64,000 bases of DNA. Source: an uncultured Hyphomicrobiales bacterium. GTDB lineage: Bacteria > Pseudomonadota > Alphaproteobacteria > Rhizobiales > Beijerinckiaceae. A program made the translations under genes and the position numbers. Every line of letters begins with the position of its first letter. Position 1 is the stretch's first letter. Below are positions 43,419 through 55,361 of this stretch, one piece after another. Location: assembly GCA_903851305.1 (NCBI GenBank), contig CAINNX010000079.1, positions 1-64,000 of the forward strand, written 5' to 3'. Under the pieces are notes generated by a model, which ran no database searches, was not told the DNA's origin, and was given only the letters and a program-made list of their open reading frames with translations.

Positions 43419-43679
43419 ATGACTGATCTCAACAAACGTGGCGATGCTTTTGAGAATAAATTCGCCCAGGACGAGAGCCTGCGCTTCAAGGCCCTAGCGC
43501 GCCGCAACAAGCTTTTGGGGCTCTGGGCTGCCGAGAAGCTCGGCCAGAGCGGGGAAGACGCCCAAACCTATGCCCTGAGCGTGGTCAGCACTGATCTGGA
43601 GGAGGTCGGAGACGAGGATGTGTTCCGAAAGATCCGCAAGGATTTTGATGGGGCCAAAATCGCCCAATCTGACCATTAA
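43419..43679 (+). CDS. DUF1476 / ATPase inhibitor zeta subunit, apparently truncated by an in-frame TAA at 43677-43679
   Basis: MTDLNKRGDAFENKFAQDESLRFKALARRNKLLGLWAAEKLG...VFRKIRKDFDGAKIAQSDH*. The same frame continues IRRTMEELLAKAIEEVKAGR* to 43742. Confidence 0.85.
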   Translation: MTDLNKRGDAFENKFAQDESLRFKALARRNKLLGLWAAEKLGQSGEDAQTYALSVVSTDLEEVGDEDVFRKIRKDFDGAKIAQSDH

Positions 43680-43780
43680 ATCCGCCGCACCATGGAAGAA
43701 TTGCTCGCCAAAGCGATTGAAGAGGTCAAAGCTGGCCGCTGAGAAAGGCTTTCTTTAGGCGAAGCGGCGAGGATGGCCCC

Positions 43781-44770
43781 ATGTCAGCCATCAACCCCGC
43801 CTCTACACATGATTCTGAGCGCCAGCTCGCCTTCCCACAGGCGGCCGGCGACCTCAGCCTAGAGGCGCAAGCCTGGATCAGGCATCTGGCTGCCCAGCGG
43901 CGGGTCTCTCCCCTCACGGTTGAGGCCTATACCCGTGACCTGACACAGTTTCTGTCGTTTTTGACCGAGCATCTGGGTGAGCGGCCCGGTCTGGCGGCCT
44001 TTGCCGAGCTGAAACCTGCTGATTTGCGCGCCTTTATGGCCATGCGCCGCTCCCACAACATCGAAAGCCGTTCCTTGATGCGCGCGTTGGCTGCTTTGCG
44101 CTCCTTTGCCCGCCATCTCGAGCGTGAGGGCAAAGGTAAGGCCGCCGCTTTTGTCGCTGTGCGCAGCCCTAAGATCGCCCGCAGCCTGCCCAAGCCCATC
44201 CCGGCCCAAGCGGCCATGGATATGATGGATGTCGGCACCCGAGCCGGCGAGGCACGCGAGCCCTGGATTCTTGCCCGCGATGCCGCCGTCATTGGCCTCC
44301 TTTATGGGGCGGGCTTGCGTATTTCAGAGGCGCTCGGCATTGCCCGTAAAGACGCCCCGATCGGCAAAAGTGATTCGGTGACCGTGACAGGCAAGGGCAA
44401 CAAGACGCGCTCCGTGCCGGTGATTCGCCCCGTGCGCGAGGCCATTGAGGCCTATCTCAAAAGCTGCCCCTATACGCTGCCTCCCGAAAAGCCATTGTTT
44501 GTGGGCGCCAAGGGAGGGCCACTCTCGCCGCGCATCATCCAACTTGCAGTTGAGCGGATGCGCGGGGCGCTTGGCCTGCCCGACACAGCCACACCGCATG
44601 CTTTGCGCCATTCCTTCGCCACGCATCTTTTGAACGGCGGCGGCGATCTGCGCGCCATTCAGGAACTGCTGGGTCACGCTTCGCTGTCTACCACGCAGGT
44701 CTATACAGCGGTGGATGGAACACGGCTGATGGAAGCCTGGCGCAACGCGCATCCACGTGCGCGCAGCTAA
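43781..44770 (+). CDS. xerC: Site-specific tyrosine recombinase XerC
   Basis: WIRHLAAQRRVSPLTVEAYTRDLTQFLSFL...TPHALRHSFATHLLNGGGDLRAIQELLGHASLSTTQVYTAVD. Confidence 0.93.
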   Translation: MSAINPASTHDSERQLAFPQAAGDLSLEAQAWIRHLAAQRRVSPLTVEAYTRDLTQFLSFLTEHLGERPGLAAFAELKPADLRAFMAMRRSHNIESRSLMRALAALRSFARHLEREGKGKAAAFVAVRSPKIARSLPKPIPAQAAMDMMDVGTRAGEAREPWILARDAAVIGLLYGAGLRISEALGIARKDAPIGKSDSVTVTGKGNKTRSVPVIRPVREAIEAYLKSCPYTLPPEKPLFVGAKGGPLSPRIIQLAVERMRGALGLPDTATPHALRHSFATHLLNGGGDLRAIQELLGHASLSTTQVYTAVDGTRLMEAWRNAHPRARS

Positions 44771-44863
44771 GACTTTTTCAAAACCACCTGTCATTGCCTG
44801 GCGTATCAGGCTCGCTTAAGACAAATATGTTGCCGAACCGGCAGATCAATAACGGGGGGATTC

Positions 44864-45442
44864 ATGTCCGGACATGGTCAAGGTCACGAGGCCGCCAACC
44901 ACAACAAAGGCGTCGCCCTTCTGATTTCAATTCTGGCACTGATGCTCGCCTTTTCGGAATTGGGCGGCAACAATGCCGAGCGCGAAGCGCAGGCTTATAA
45001 TCTTGAAGCGTCCAATCTCTGGGCCTTTTTCCAAGCAAAAACCATTCGTCGCACAACATTGCAAGTTGCCGCCGAACAAATCGAGACGCAGCTCTTCTCG
45101 GTCACTGATCCAGCTCAACGCGACACCATGCAGAAGCGCATGAATGAGTGGAAACGCACTGCCGACCGTTACGAAAGCGAGCCGGAAACCGGCGAAGGGC
45201 GCAAGGAGCTGGCGGCGCGTGCCAAAGTTGCCGAAACACAGCGCAACACAAACAAATGGCGCAATGAAATCTTCGAACTGTCGTCAGCCATTCTACAGAT
45301 CGCCATCGTGATGAGCTCTGCCATGATCATCACCGGCATTGCAGCGCTTGCGTGGACCGCAGGCGGCATGGGTATTGTGGCAAGCGGCCTGATGGTCATT
45401 GCTATGGTGGCGCCGGAACTCATCCGGGTTGTCATTCCATAA
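44864..45442 (+). CDS. DUF4337-like membrane protein
   Basis: 192 aa; N-terminal TM KGVALLISILALMLAFSELG, NLEASNLWAFFQAKTIRRT, C-terminal hydrophobic helices. Confidence 0.8.
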   Translation: MSGHGQGHEAANHNKGVALLISILALMLAFSELGGNNAEREAQAYNLEASNLWAFFQAKTIRRTTLQVAAEQIETQLFSVTDPAQRDTMQKRMNEWKRTADRYESEPETGEGRKELAARAKVAETQRNTNKWRNEIFELSSAILQIAIVMSSAMIITGIAALAWTAGGMGIVASGLMVIAMVAPELIRVVIP

Positions 45443-45475
45443 AAAAGGCCGGAGAAATCTCCGGCCCTTTATTTT
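45441..45475. terminator. Bidirectional terminator between convergent DUF4337 gene and lpd
   Basis: AAAAAAGGCCGGAG-AAAT-CTCCGGCCCTTTATTTT. Confidence 0.8.
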
Positions 45476-45477
45476 GA

Positions 45478-46881
45478 TCACATATGGATCTGGCGCTTAT
45501 CGACAGCCATGGCTGCTTCCTTCACGGCCTCGGACACTGTTGGATGCGCATGACAGGTGCGCGCCAGATCTTCGGCTGAGCCACCAAATTCCATCAGCAC
45601 AGCGCATTCGGCAATCAGCTCACCAGCACCAATGCCGATGATATGCACGCCGAGCACGCGATCGGTCGTAGCATCCGCGAGCACTTTCACGAATCCGTCC
45701 GTGTGGCGCATGGCGCGCGCACGACCATTCGCGGTGAAGGGGAACTTGCCAGACTTGTAGGCAATGCCTGCAGCCTTCAATTCCTCTTCCGTCTTGCCGA
45801 TAGCGGCAATTTCCGGCTGCGTATAAACGACGCCTGGAATGACGTCGTAATTCACATGTCCGTGCTGACCGGCGAGAATTTCAGCAACCGCCACGCCTTC
45901 ATCTTCAGCCTTGTGGGCGAGCATCGGACCACGCACGACGTCACCAATGGCGTAAATACCAGTGACATTGGTGGCGAAATGATTGTCGATAATCACGCGG
46001 CCGCGCTCCATCGCAACACCGGCTGCTTCAAGACCCAGATTATCCGTATAGGGACGACGACCAGTCGCCACCAGCACAACATCAGCTTCGAGCGTGACAG
46101 AATCGCCGCCCGCAACCGGCTCAAATGTAACCGCGCCGCCCTTGCCCTTTTTCTCGACCTTGGTGACCTTGGACGAGAGATTGAAGGCAAAGCCCTGCTT
46201 TTCAAGAATGCGCTGGAACTGCTTGGCGACTTCATTGTCCATGCCAGGCAGAATGCGATCGAGATATTCAACGACAACAACCTCTGCGCCCAGGCGACGC
46301 CAGACGGAGCCCATCTCAAGACCAATCACGCCCGCGCCAATGACGACCATTTTGGCAGGCACTTTGTCGAGCGACAGCGCGCCTGTGGACGAAACGATGA
46401 TCTTCTCATCAAAGGTCACGTCAACGCCGGGAGGAGTCGCGATGTCGGAGCCCGTCGCGATGACAATGTTCTTGGTCTCAAGCGTCGTGACCTTGCCGTC
46501 TTCGCCCGTCACATCAACCTTGCCGGCTGATTTGATCGAGCCGTGACCGGTGAAGGATTCGACCTTGTTCTTCTTGAGCAAGAAGCCGACGCCACTGACG
46601 TTGGCATCAACCGTGTCGGTCTTGTGCTTCATCAAAGCTGCGAAATCGAGCTTCGGCTTACCAACGACAATGCCCAGATTGGCAAAGTCATGACCGGCCA
46701 GATCGAACATTTCAGACGCGTGCAGCAAAGCCTTTGACGGGATGCAGCCGATGTTAAGGCACGTGCCGCCATGCGTTTTACGCTTTTCAACAACGGCCAC
46801 TTTCATGCCGAGCTGAGCTGCGCGAATGGCGCAAACATAACCACCAGGGCCAGTTCCGATGACAACGAGATCGTAGGACAT
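45478..46881 (-). CDS. lpd: Dihydrolipoyl dehydrogenase (E3)
   Basis: 467 aa; [44 protein letters not shown]-type end [16 protein letters not shown]. Confidence 0.97.
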   Translation of the reverse strand: MSYDLVVIGTGPGGYVCAIRAAQLGMKVAVVEKRKTHGGTCLNIGCIPSKALLHASEMFDLAGHDFANLGIVVGKPKLDFAALMKHKTDTVDANVSGVGFLLKKNKVESFTGHGSIKSAGKVDVTGEDGKVTTLETKNIVIATGSDIATPPGVDVTFDEKIIVSSTGALSLDKVPAKMVVIGAGVIGLEMGSVWRRLGAEVVVVEYLDRILPGMDNEVAKQFQRILEKQGFAFNLSSKVTKVEKKGKGGAVTFEPVAGGDSVTLEADVVLVATGRRPYTDNLGLEAAGVAMERGRVIIDNHFATNVTGIYAIGDVVRGPMLAHKAEDEGVAVAEILAGQHGHVNYDVIPGVVYTQPEIAAIGKTEEELKAAGIAYKSGKFPFTANGRARAMRHTDGFVKVLADATTDRVLGVHIIGIGAGELIAECAVLMEFGGSAEDLARTCHAHPTVSEAVKEAAMAVDKRQIHM

Positions 46882-46956
46882 TGCAATTCTCCCCAGCGCG
46901 CATGCGGGACTGTTTTGGAAAAGGCCCGGGTTTTGCCCGGGCCTGATGACATCAGA

Positions 46957-48180
46957 TCAGAGATCGAGAACGAGACGCGCCGGATCTTCCAGCGCTTCCT
47001 TGACGCGCACGAGGAAGGTGACTGCTTCCTTGCCGTCAACGATGCGGTGATCATAGGAGAGCGCGAGATACATCATCGGGCGCACTTCGATCTTGCCATT
47101 CACGACCATTGGGCGTTCCTGGATCTTGTGCATGCCCAAAATGCCCGACTGCGGCGCATTGAGGATCGGCGTCGACATCAGCGAGCCGTAAATGCCACCA
47201 TTGGTGATGGTGAAAGTGCCGCCCTGCATTTCATCAATCTTGAGCTGGCCATCACGCGCACGCTTGCCGAAATCGGCAATCGTCTTTTCGACGCCCGAGA
47301 TCGAGAGCTGATCCGCATCACGCACCACGGGAACGACGAGACCCTTCTCGGTGCCGACCGCAATGCCGATGTGGTAATAGTTCTTGTAGACGAGATCCGT
47401 GCCATCGATCTCGGCGTTGACGGCGGGCAATTCTTTCAGCGCCTGCACGCAGGCCTTCACGAAGAAACCCATGAAGCCAAGCTTGTTGCCGTGCTTCTTC
47501 TCGAAAATATCCTTGTAACGGGCACGCAGCGCCATCACTTCGGTCATGTCGACTTCATTGAAGGTCGTCAGCATGGCTGCTGTGTTCTGCGCTTCCTTCA
47601 GGCGACGCGCGATGGTCTGGCGCAGCTTGGTCATCTTGACGCGCTCTTCGCGCGTTGCGTCATCAGCACCAGAAGGCGCACGCACAGCCATCGGGGCAGC
47701 GGCGGGGGCTGCAGATGCGCCACCCGTGGCAATAGCCGCGAGCACATCGCCCTTCAATACCTGACCACGCTTGCCAGAACCGGCAACGTCATTGGTGTCG
47801 ATGTTGTTTTCAGCTGCGAGCTTGGCAGCAGACGGTGCAGCTGGCATGGACGAACCAGCAGCGGGAGCCGGAGCCGTCTTGGCCGGTGCCGGCGCGGCAG
47901 CGGGAGCAGGCGCTGCAGCGGCAGGCGCGGGAGCCGCACCGGCACCACCAGCTGTGATCTGACCGAGCAGAGCGCCGGGCGCCACTGTCTCGCCATCCTT
48001 GGCGGTGATTTCAGCAAGCACGCCAGCCGAGGGCGCGTTGACTTCGAGTGTGACCTTGTCGGTCTCAAGCTCGAGCAAAGGCTCGTCAGCTTTCACAACG
48101 TCGCCGGGCTTTTTAAACCAGCGACCAATGGTGGCCTCGGTCACGGATTCGCCGAGGGTAGGAACGCGAATTTCTGCCAT
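46957..48180 (-). CDS. sucB: 2-oxoglutarate dehydrogenase E2, dihydrolipoyllysine-residue succinyltransferase
   Basis: [50 protein letters not shown]; Ala/Pro linker; [26 protein letters not shown]. Confidence 0.97.
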   Translation of the reverse strand: MAEIRVPTLGESVTEATIGRWFKKPGDVVKADEPLLELETDKVTLEVNAPSAGVLAEITAKDGETVAPGALLGQITAGGAGAAPAPAAAAPAPAAAPAPAKTAPAPAAGSSMPAAPSAAKLAAENNIDTNDVAGSGKRGQVLKGDVLAAIATGGASAAPAAAPMAVRAPSGADDATREERVKMTKLRQTIARRLKEAQNTAAMLTTFNEVDMTEVMALRARYKDIFEKKHGNKLGFMGFFVKACVQALKELPAVNAEIDGTDLVYKNYYHIGIAVGTEKGLVVPVVRDADQLSISGVEKTIADFGKRARDGQLKIDEMQGGTFTITNGGIYGSLMSTPILNAPQSGILGMHKIQERPMVVNGKIEVRPMMYLALSYDHRIVDGKEAVTFLVRVKEALEDPARLVLDL

Positions 48181-48231
48181 GTTGGTCATGCCCGCGCGTC
48201 AACGCGGTCCTTCTTTTCAAAGATGAATGGA

Positions 48232-51192
48232 TCAGGCCGCGAAGGCCTCATCGAGAAATGCCTGAAGCTGAGCGAGATGCTTGGACATGAGGCCCGTAGC
48301 GGTCGCAGCTGATGCCGGACGCCCGACGTAACGCGCACGCTTGACCTTGGCGCTGGACTGGCCGAGCACCCATTCAAGATAGGGCTCAACGAATGTCCAA
48401 GACCCCATGTTCTTCGGCTCTTCCTGACACCACACCACATCGGCTTTCTTGAAGCGCGACATTTCATGGACCAGAGCCTTCAGCGGGAAGGGATAGAGCT
48501 GTTCGACACGCAGCAAATAGACATCGTCAATGCCGCGCTTCTCGCGCTCTTCGTAGAGATCGTAATAGACCTTGCCCGTGCACAGGACGACGCGACGGAT
48601 CTTGTCGTCCTTCACCAGCTTGATCTTCTCGCTCTTCTGCGATTCTGCATCATCCCACAGAAGACGGTGGAAGGATGTGCCCGTCACCATCTCATCCAGG
48701 CGCGAGACTGCACGCTTGTGGCGCAACAGAGACTTCGGCGTCATCAGGATGAGGGGCTTACGAATATCGCGCTTCAGCTGACGGCGCAGCGCGTGGAAGT
48801 AGTTTGCAGGGGTCGTGCAATTGGCGACCTGCATATTGTCTTCCGCACACATTTGCAGATAGCGCTCAAGGCGCGCTGACGAATGCTCAGGGCCCTGACC
48901 TTCATAGCCATGCGGCAGAAGGCAAACGAGACCCGACATGCGCAGCCACTTGCGTTCGCCCGACGAGATGAACTGGTCGAACAGAACCTGCGCACCATTG
49001 GCGAAATCGCCAAACTGGGCTTCCCACAGCGTCAATGCGTTGGGCTCGGTGAGCGAATAGCCATATTCGAAACCAAGCACGGCTTCTTCCGAGAGCATCG
49101 AATTGATGACCTCGTAGCGGCCCTGACCGTCACGGACATTGTTCAGCGGGACGTAGCGGCCTTCATTTTCCTGATCGATCAGGACGGAATGGCGCTGCGA
49201 GAACGTGCCGCGTTCGCAATCCTGACCTGACAAACGCACGCGATGACCTTCATCGACAAGCGTGCCGAAGGCAAGCGCTTCACCCATCGCCCAATCGAGA
49301 TCCTGTCCGGTTTCGATCATCTTCTGACGACCGTCCATGAAACGCTGGATGGTCTTGTGCAAGTTGAAGTCAGACGGCACCTGACTGATCTTGGTGCCGA
49401 TTTCCTTCAGCTTCTCAAGCGCCACACCGGTCTGGCCGCGACGTGCATCATCCGTCGAGTCGCCAGCCGGACGCATGCCCGCCCAACGGCCATCAAGCCA
49501 GTCAGCCTTGTTGGGCTTATAGCCCTGACCCGCTTCAAACTCGGCATCCAGACGCGTGCGCCAGTCGGCAATCATCTTGTCGACTTCGCCCTGCGTGACC
49601 ACGCCCTCAGCAATCAGCTTCTCGCTGTAAAGCTCAACTGACGAGCGATGGCTGCGGATCTTCTTATACATCAGCGGCTGGGTGAAGCCCGGCTCGTCGC
49701 CCTCGTTATGGCCGTAGCGGCGATAGCAGAACATGTCGATGACGACAGGCTTGTGGAACTTCTGCCGGAATTCAATCGCGATTTTGGCGGCATAGACAAC
49801 CGCTTCTGGATCATCGCCATTCACATGGAAGATCGGCGCTTCGATCATCTTCGCCACGTCAGACGGATAGGGCGAAGAGCGCGAATAGCGCGGATAGGTC
49901 GTGAACCCGATCTGGTTGTTGACGATGAAGTGGATCGAACCGCCCGTGCGGTGACCCTTCAGGCCCGACAGACCAAAACATTCCGCGATCACACCCTGAC
50001 CAGCAAAGGCCGCGTCGCCATGGATGAGCAGCGGCAGAACTTTGGAACGTTCCGTCACATCGCCCAGCTGATCCTGCTTGGCGCGCACTTTGCCGAGCAC
50101 AACCGGATCAGCGATTTCAAGATGCGAGGGATTGGCGGTGAGCGAGAGATGGACCTTGTTGCCATCAAACTCACGATCCGATGAGGCACCCAGATGGTAC
50201 TTCACGTCGCCCGAACCTTCGACTTCGTCGGGCGTGAAAGAGCCGCCCTTGAATTCATGGAAGATCGCGCGCTGCGGCTTGCCCATGACCTGAGCCAGCA
50301 CATTCAGACGACCACGATGGGCCATGCCGAGCACGATGTCGCGCACGCCAAGAGCGCCGCCGCGCTTGATGATCTGCTCAAGTGCGGGAACCATGGCTTC
50401 GCCGCCATCAAGGCCGAAGCGCTTGGTGCCGCGGAAACGCAGGTCGCAGAATTTTTCAAAGCCTTCGGCTTCAACAAGCTTCGACAGGATCGCGCGCTTG
50501 CCTTCGCGGGTGAAGGTGATTTCCTTATCCGGCCCTTCAATGCGCTCCTGCATCCAGGCCTTTTCGGCCGGATCAGACATATGCATGAATTCAAAGCCAA
50601 TCGTGTCGCAATAAGTGCGGCGCAGAATGGCGAGCATTTCAGGAATGGTTGCGTAGTCGAGACCCAGCACATGATCGATGAAGATCTTGCGGTCGTAATC
50701 GGCTTCGGTGAAACCATAGCTGGCTGGATGCAGCTCTTCATGATCCTTCTGCGGCTCGAGGCCGAGCGGATCGAGATTGGCATGCAGATGGCCGCGCATA
50801 CGATAAGCGCGGATCATCATCAAAGCGCGCACAGAATCGCGCGTCGCGCGCAAGACGTCAGCAGGCGAGGCTTCGACGCCCTTGGCCTGTGCGGTCTTTT
50901 GAATCTTGTCGCCGATCTTTTTCTCGACCGCGCCCCAATTGCCATCGAGCGCTGAGACGAGTTCGCCATTGGCATGGATCGGCCAATTGGGCTTCTGCCA
51001 AGAGGCGCCACGCGCGCTCTTCTCGACGGAAGCGGGATCGTCTTTCAACGCGCCAAAAAACGCCTGCCATTCGGCATCAACGCTGTTGGGGTCTTTTTCA
51101 AAACGGGCGTAGAGATCCTCAATATAGGCGGCATTCGCGCCATAGAGGAAAGAAGTCGAAAGCAGAGCGTCGTTGAGTGCCTGACGTGACAT
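48232..51192 (-). CDS. sucA: 2-oxoglutarate dehydrogenase E1
   Basis: 986 aa; MAHRGRLNVLAQVMGKP, YRRYGHNEGDEPGFTQPLMYKKI, LLPHGYEGQGPEHSSARLERYLQ. Confidence 0.98.
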   Translation of the reverse strand: MSRQALNDALLSTSFLYGANAAYIEDLYARFEKDPNSVDAEWQAFFGALKDDPASVEKSARGASWQKPNWPIHANGELVSALDGNWGAVEKKIGDKIQKTAQAKGVEASPADVLRATRDSVRALMMIRAYRMRGHLHANLDPLGLEPQKDHEELHPASYGFTEADYDRKIFIDHVLGLDYATIPEMLAILRRTYCDTIGFEFMHMSDPAEKAWMQERIEGPDKEITFTREGKRAILSKLVEAEGFEKFCDLRFRGTKRFGLDGGEAMVPALEQIIKRGGALGVRDIVLGMAHRGRLNVLAQVMGKPQRAIFHEFKGGSFTPDEVEGSGDVKYHLGASSDREFDGNKVHLSLTANPSHLEIADPVVLGKVRAKQDQLGDVTERSKVLPLLIHGDAAFAGQGVIAECFGLSGLKGHRTGGSIHFIVNNQIGFTTYPRYSRSSPYPSDVAKMIEAPIFHVNGDDPEAVVYAAKIAIEFRQKFHKPVVIDMFCYRRYGHNEGDEPGFTQPLMYKKIRSHRSSVELYSEKLIAEGVVTQGEVDKMIADWRTRLDAEFEAGQGYKPNKADWLDGRWAGMRPAGDSTDDARRGQTGVALEKLKEIGTKISQVPSDFNLHKTIQRFMDGRQKMIETGQDLDWAMGEALAFGTLVDEGHRVRLSGQDCERGTFSQRHSVLIDQENEGRYVPLNNVRDGQGRYEVINSMLSEEAVLGFEYGYSLTEPNALTLWEAQFGDFANGAQVLFDQFISSGERKWLRMSGLVCLLPHGYEGQGPEHSSARLERYLQMCAEDNMQVANCTTPANYFHALRRQLKRDIRKPLILMTPKSLLRHKRAVSRLDEMVTGTSFHRLLWDDAESQKSEKIKLVKDDKIRRVVLCTGKVYYDLYEEREKRGIDDVYLLRVEQLYPFPLKALVHEMSRFKKADVVWCQEEPKNMGSWTFVEPYLEWVLGQSSAKVKRARYVGRPASAATATGLMSKHLAQLQAFLDEAFAA

Positions 51193-51283
51193 TTCACTTC
51201 ACCTGGGTCAGATGGCGCCGAATCGGCGATTGCATTTCCTGCACCTGTTTCCGCTGACGTGCCGGCGGAATTACGGCGGATTG

Positions 51284-51315
51284 AAAATGTCCCGCCGCAG
51301 ATGGGCGGCGGGACA
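51284..51315 (-). terminator. Strong hairpin between sucD and sucA (possible attenuator or processing site)
   Basis: TGTCCCGCCGC/GCGGCGGGACA perfect 11-bp stem; followed on the minus strand by TTTTC. Confidence 0.6.
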
Positions 51316-51323
51316 AAATTTGA

Positions 51324-52207
51324 TTAGCCCTTGAGAACCTCAACGAGGGTCTTGCCGAGACGTGCCGGCGAAGGCGACACGCGGATGCCAGCAGCTTCCA
51401 TCGCCGCGATCTTGTCTTCCGCGCCGCCTTTGCCGCCGGAGATGATCGCGCCCGCATGGCCCATGCGACGACCCGGGGGTGCCGTGCGGCCCGCAATAAA
51501 GCCAACCATCGGCTTCTTGCGACCACGCTTGGCTTCATCAATCAGGAATTGTGCGGCTTCTTCTTCAGCCGAACCACCGATCTCACCGATCATCACGATC
51601 GATTGCGTCTTGGGATCAGCCAGGAACATCTCGAGCACGTCGATGAACTCGGTGCCCTTCACAGGATCACCACCGATGCCGACTGCCGTTGTCTGGCCGA
51701 GGCCTTCAACGGAGGTCTGGAACACGGCTTCATAGGTGAGCGTGCCGGAACGCGACACGACACCAACCGAACCCTGCTTGAAAATATTGCCCGGCATAAT
51801 GCCGATCTTGCATTCGCCAGCCGTCATCACGCCCGGGCAGTTTGGCCCGATGAGTCGCGACTTGGAGCCGATGAGCGAACGCTTCACGCGGATCATGTCA
51901 GCAACCGGAATACCTTCCGTGATGCAAACGATCAGCGGAATTTCAGCCTGGATGGCTTCGCAAATCGCGTCAGCTGCACCCGGCGGCGGCACGTAGATCA
52001 CGGATGCATCAGCACCCGTTGCTTCGCGCGCTTCGCCGACTGTGTCGAACACGGGCAGACCCAGATGAACCGAGCCGCCTTTGCCCGGCGACGTGCCGCC
52101 GACCATTTTCGTTCCGTAAGCAATCGCTTGCTCGGAGTGGAACGTGCCATTCTTGCCAGTGAAACCCTGGCAGATGACTTTGGTGTTACGATCAATAAGG
52201 ACGGACA

Positions 52208-52208
<1 letters not shown>
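51324..52208 (-). CDS. sucD: Succinate-CoA ligase subunit alpha
   Basis: [38 protein letters not shown]...[30 protein letters not shown]. Confidence 0.98.
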
Positions 52209-53407
<1,199 letters not shown>

Positions 53408-53482
53408 CGGAAGGGCTCATATCCTTCGAGAGACATGGCGTCGGCGGTTTGCACCGCCGACGGGCGAAGTGGTCGTTCTCGC

Positions 53483-54634
<1,152 letters not shown>

Positions 54635-54688
54635 TTAATGAGTTTTTTGCAAAGCTGCCGTTGCGGCCCCGGGGGCTGCTAAAAAGAT

Positions 54689-54719
54689 ATAACAAATAAC
54701 AAAAAATGTTATTTGTTAT
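54689..54719. promoter_or_regulatory. AT-rich perfect inverted repeat between mdh and the tetR 3' end (operator or terminator)
   Basis: ATAACAAATAACA-AAAAA-TGTTATTTGTTAT, 13-bp arms. Confidence 0.45.
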
Positions 54720-54728
54720 CAATAACAG

Positions 54729-55361
54729 TCAGATTTTACCGCTCGCCAGAATACGCAGGGATAGCCTCACGCAACGGTCGCAGCGGGCGTCCATCTGGGT
54801 GCGCGGCACGTCTTTGTCGAGCCGGATCGAGACCGGACTCATGAACCGGTAGACCGCATCAAAAACGAGCGCCAAAGCGCGGCGTTGGTCAGAAATGTCG
54901 AACATGCCCCCACCCGTGCCCTCATCCAGCACGCGCTGGATTTCGGCCTGCAGCCGCGTGCGATGCCTGCGCCCAACTGCGCGGCCCTCTTCCATCGATT
55001 GGCAAAACAGATCGAAAATCTTCGGATCAGCCTCAAGCTTGTCGCGGTAGGAGCGGTGAACCGAGACGATGATGCGCTCAAGCTTGTCGAAAGCGGGATC
55101 GGGTGACTCAGCAATCATGCGACACGCCGCCTCAACCGGCTTCAGCCATTGCTCAGTCACTGCATCGAAGAGCGCTTCTTTGGACGGGAAGTAGCGATAG
55201 ACATTGCCATGGGTCATACCCGCATCTTGCGCGACGGCCACAATGCGCAACCGCGATGCACCGAAACGACGCACGTGCTCAGCCGCAAGATCGAGGATGC
55301 GCACATCCTGCGATTCGGGCAGAGGCTTCTGGCTGATCGGCGCCGGCATTGTTTCTTTCAC
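54729..55361 (-). CDS. TetR/AcrR family transcriptional regulator
   Basis: ILDLAAEHVRRFGASRLRIVAVAQDAGMTHGNVYRYFPSKEALFDAVTEQWL helix-turn-helix. GTG start at 55361, or ATG at 55349. Confidence 0.92.
   Translation of the reverse strand: MKETMPAPISQKPLPESQDVRILDLAAEHVRRFGASRLRIVAVAQDAGMTHGNVYRYFPSKEALFDAVTEQWLKPVEAACRMIAESPDPAFDKLERIIVSVHRSYRDKLEADPKIFDLFCQSMEEGRAVGRRHRTRLQAEIQRVLDEGTGGGMFDISDQRRALALVFDAVYRFMSPVSIRLDKDVPRTQMDARCDRCVRLSLRILASGKI

Noticed and set aside
46771-48312. 513-aa + strand ORF with a His/Arg/Gly-rich sequence
   Set aside because: Antisense to sucB; low-complexity composition comes from the reverse complement of the Ala/Pro linker.
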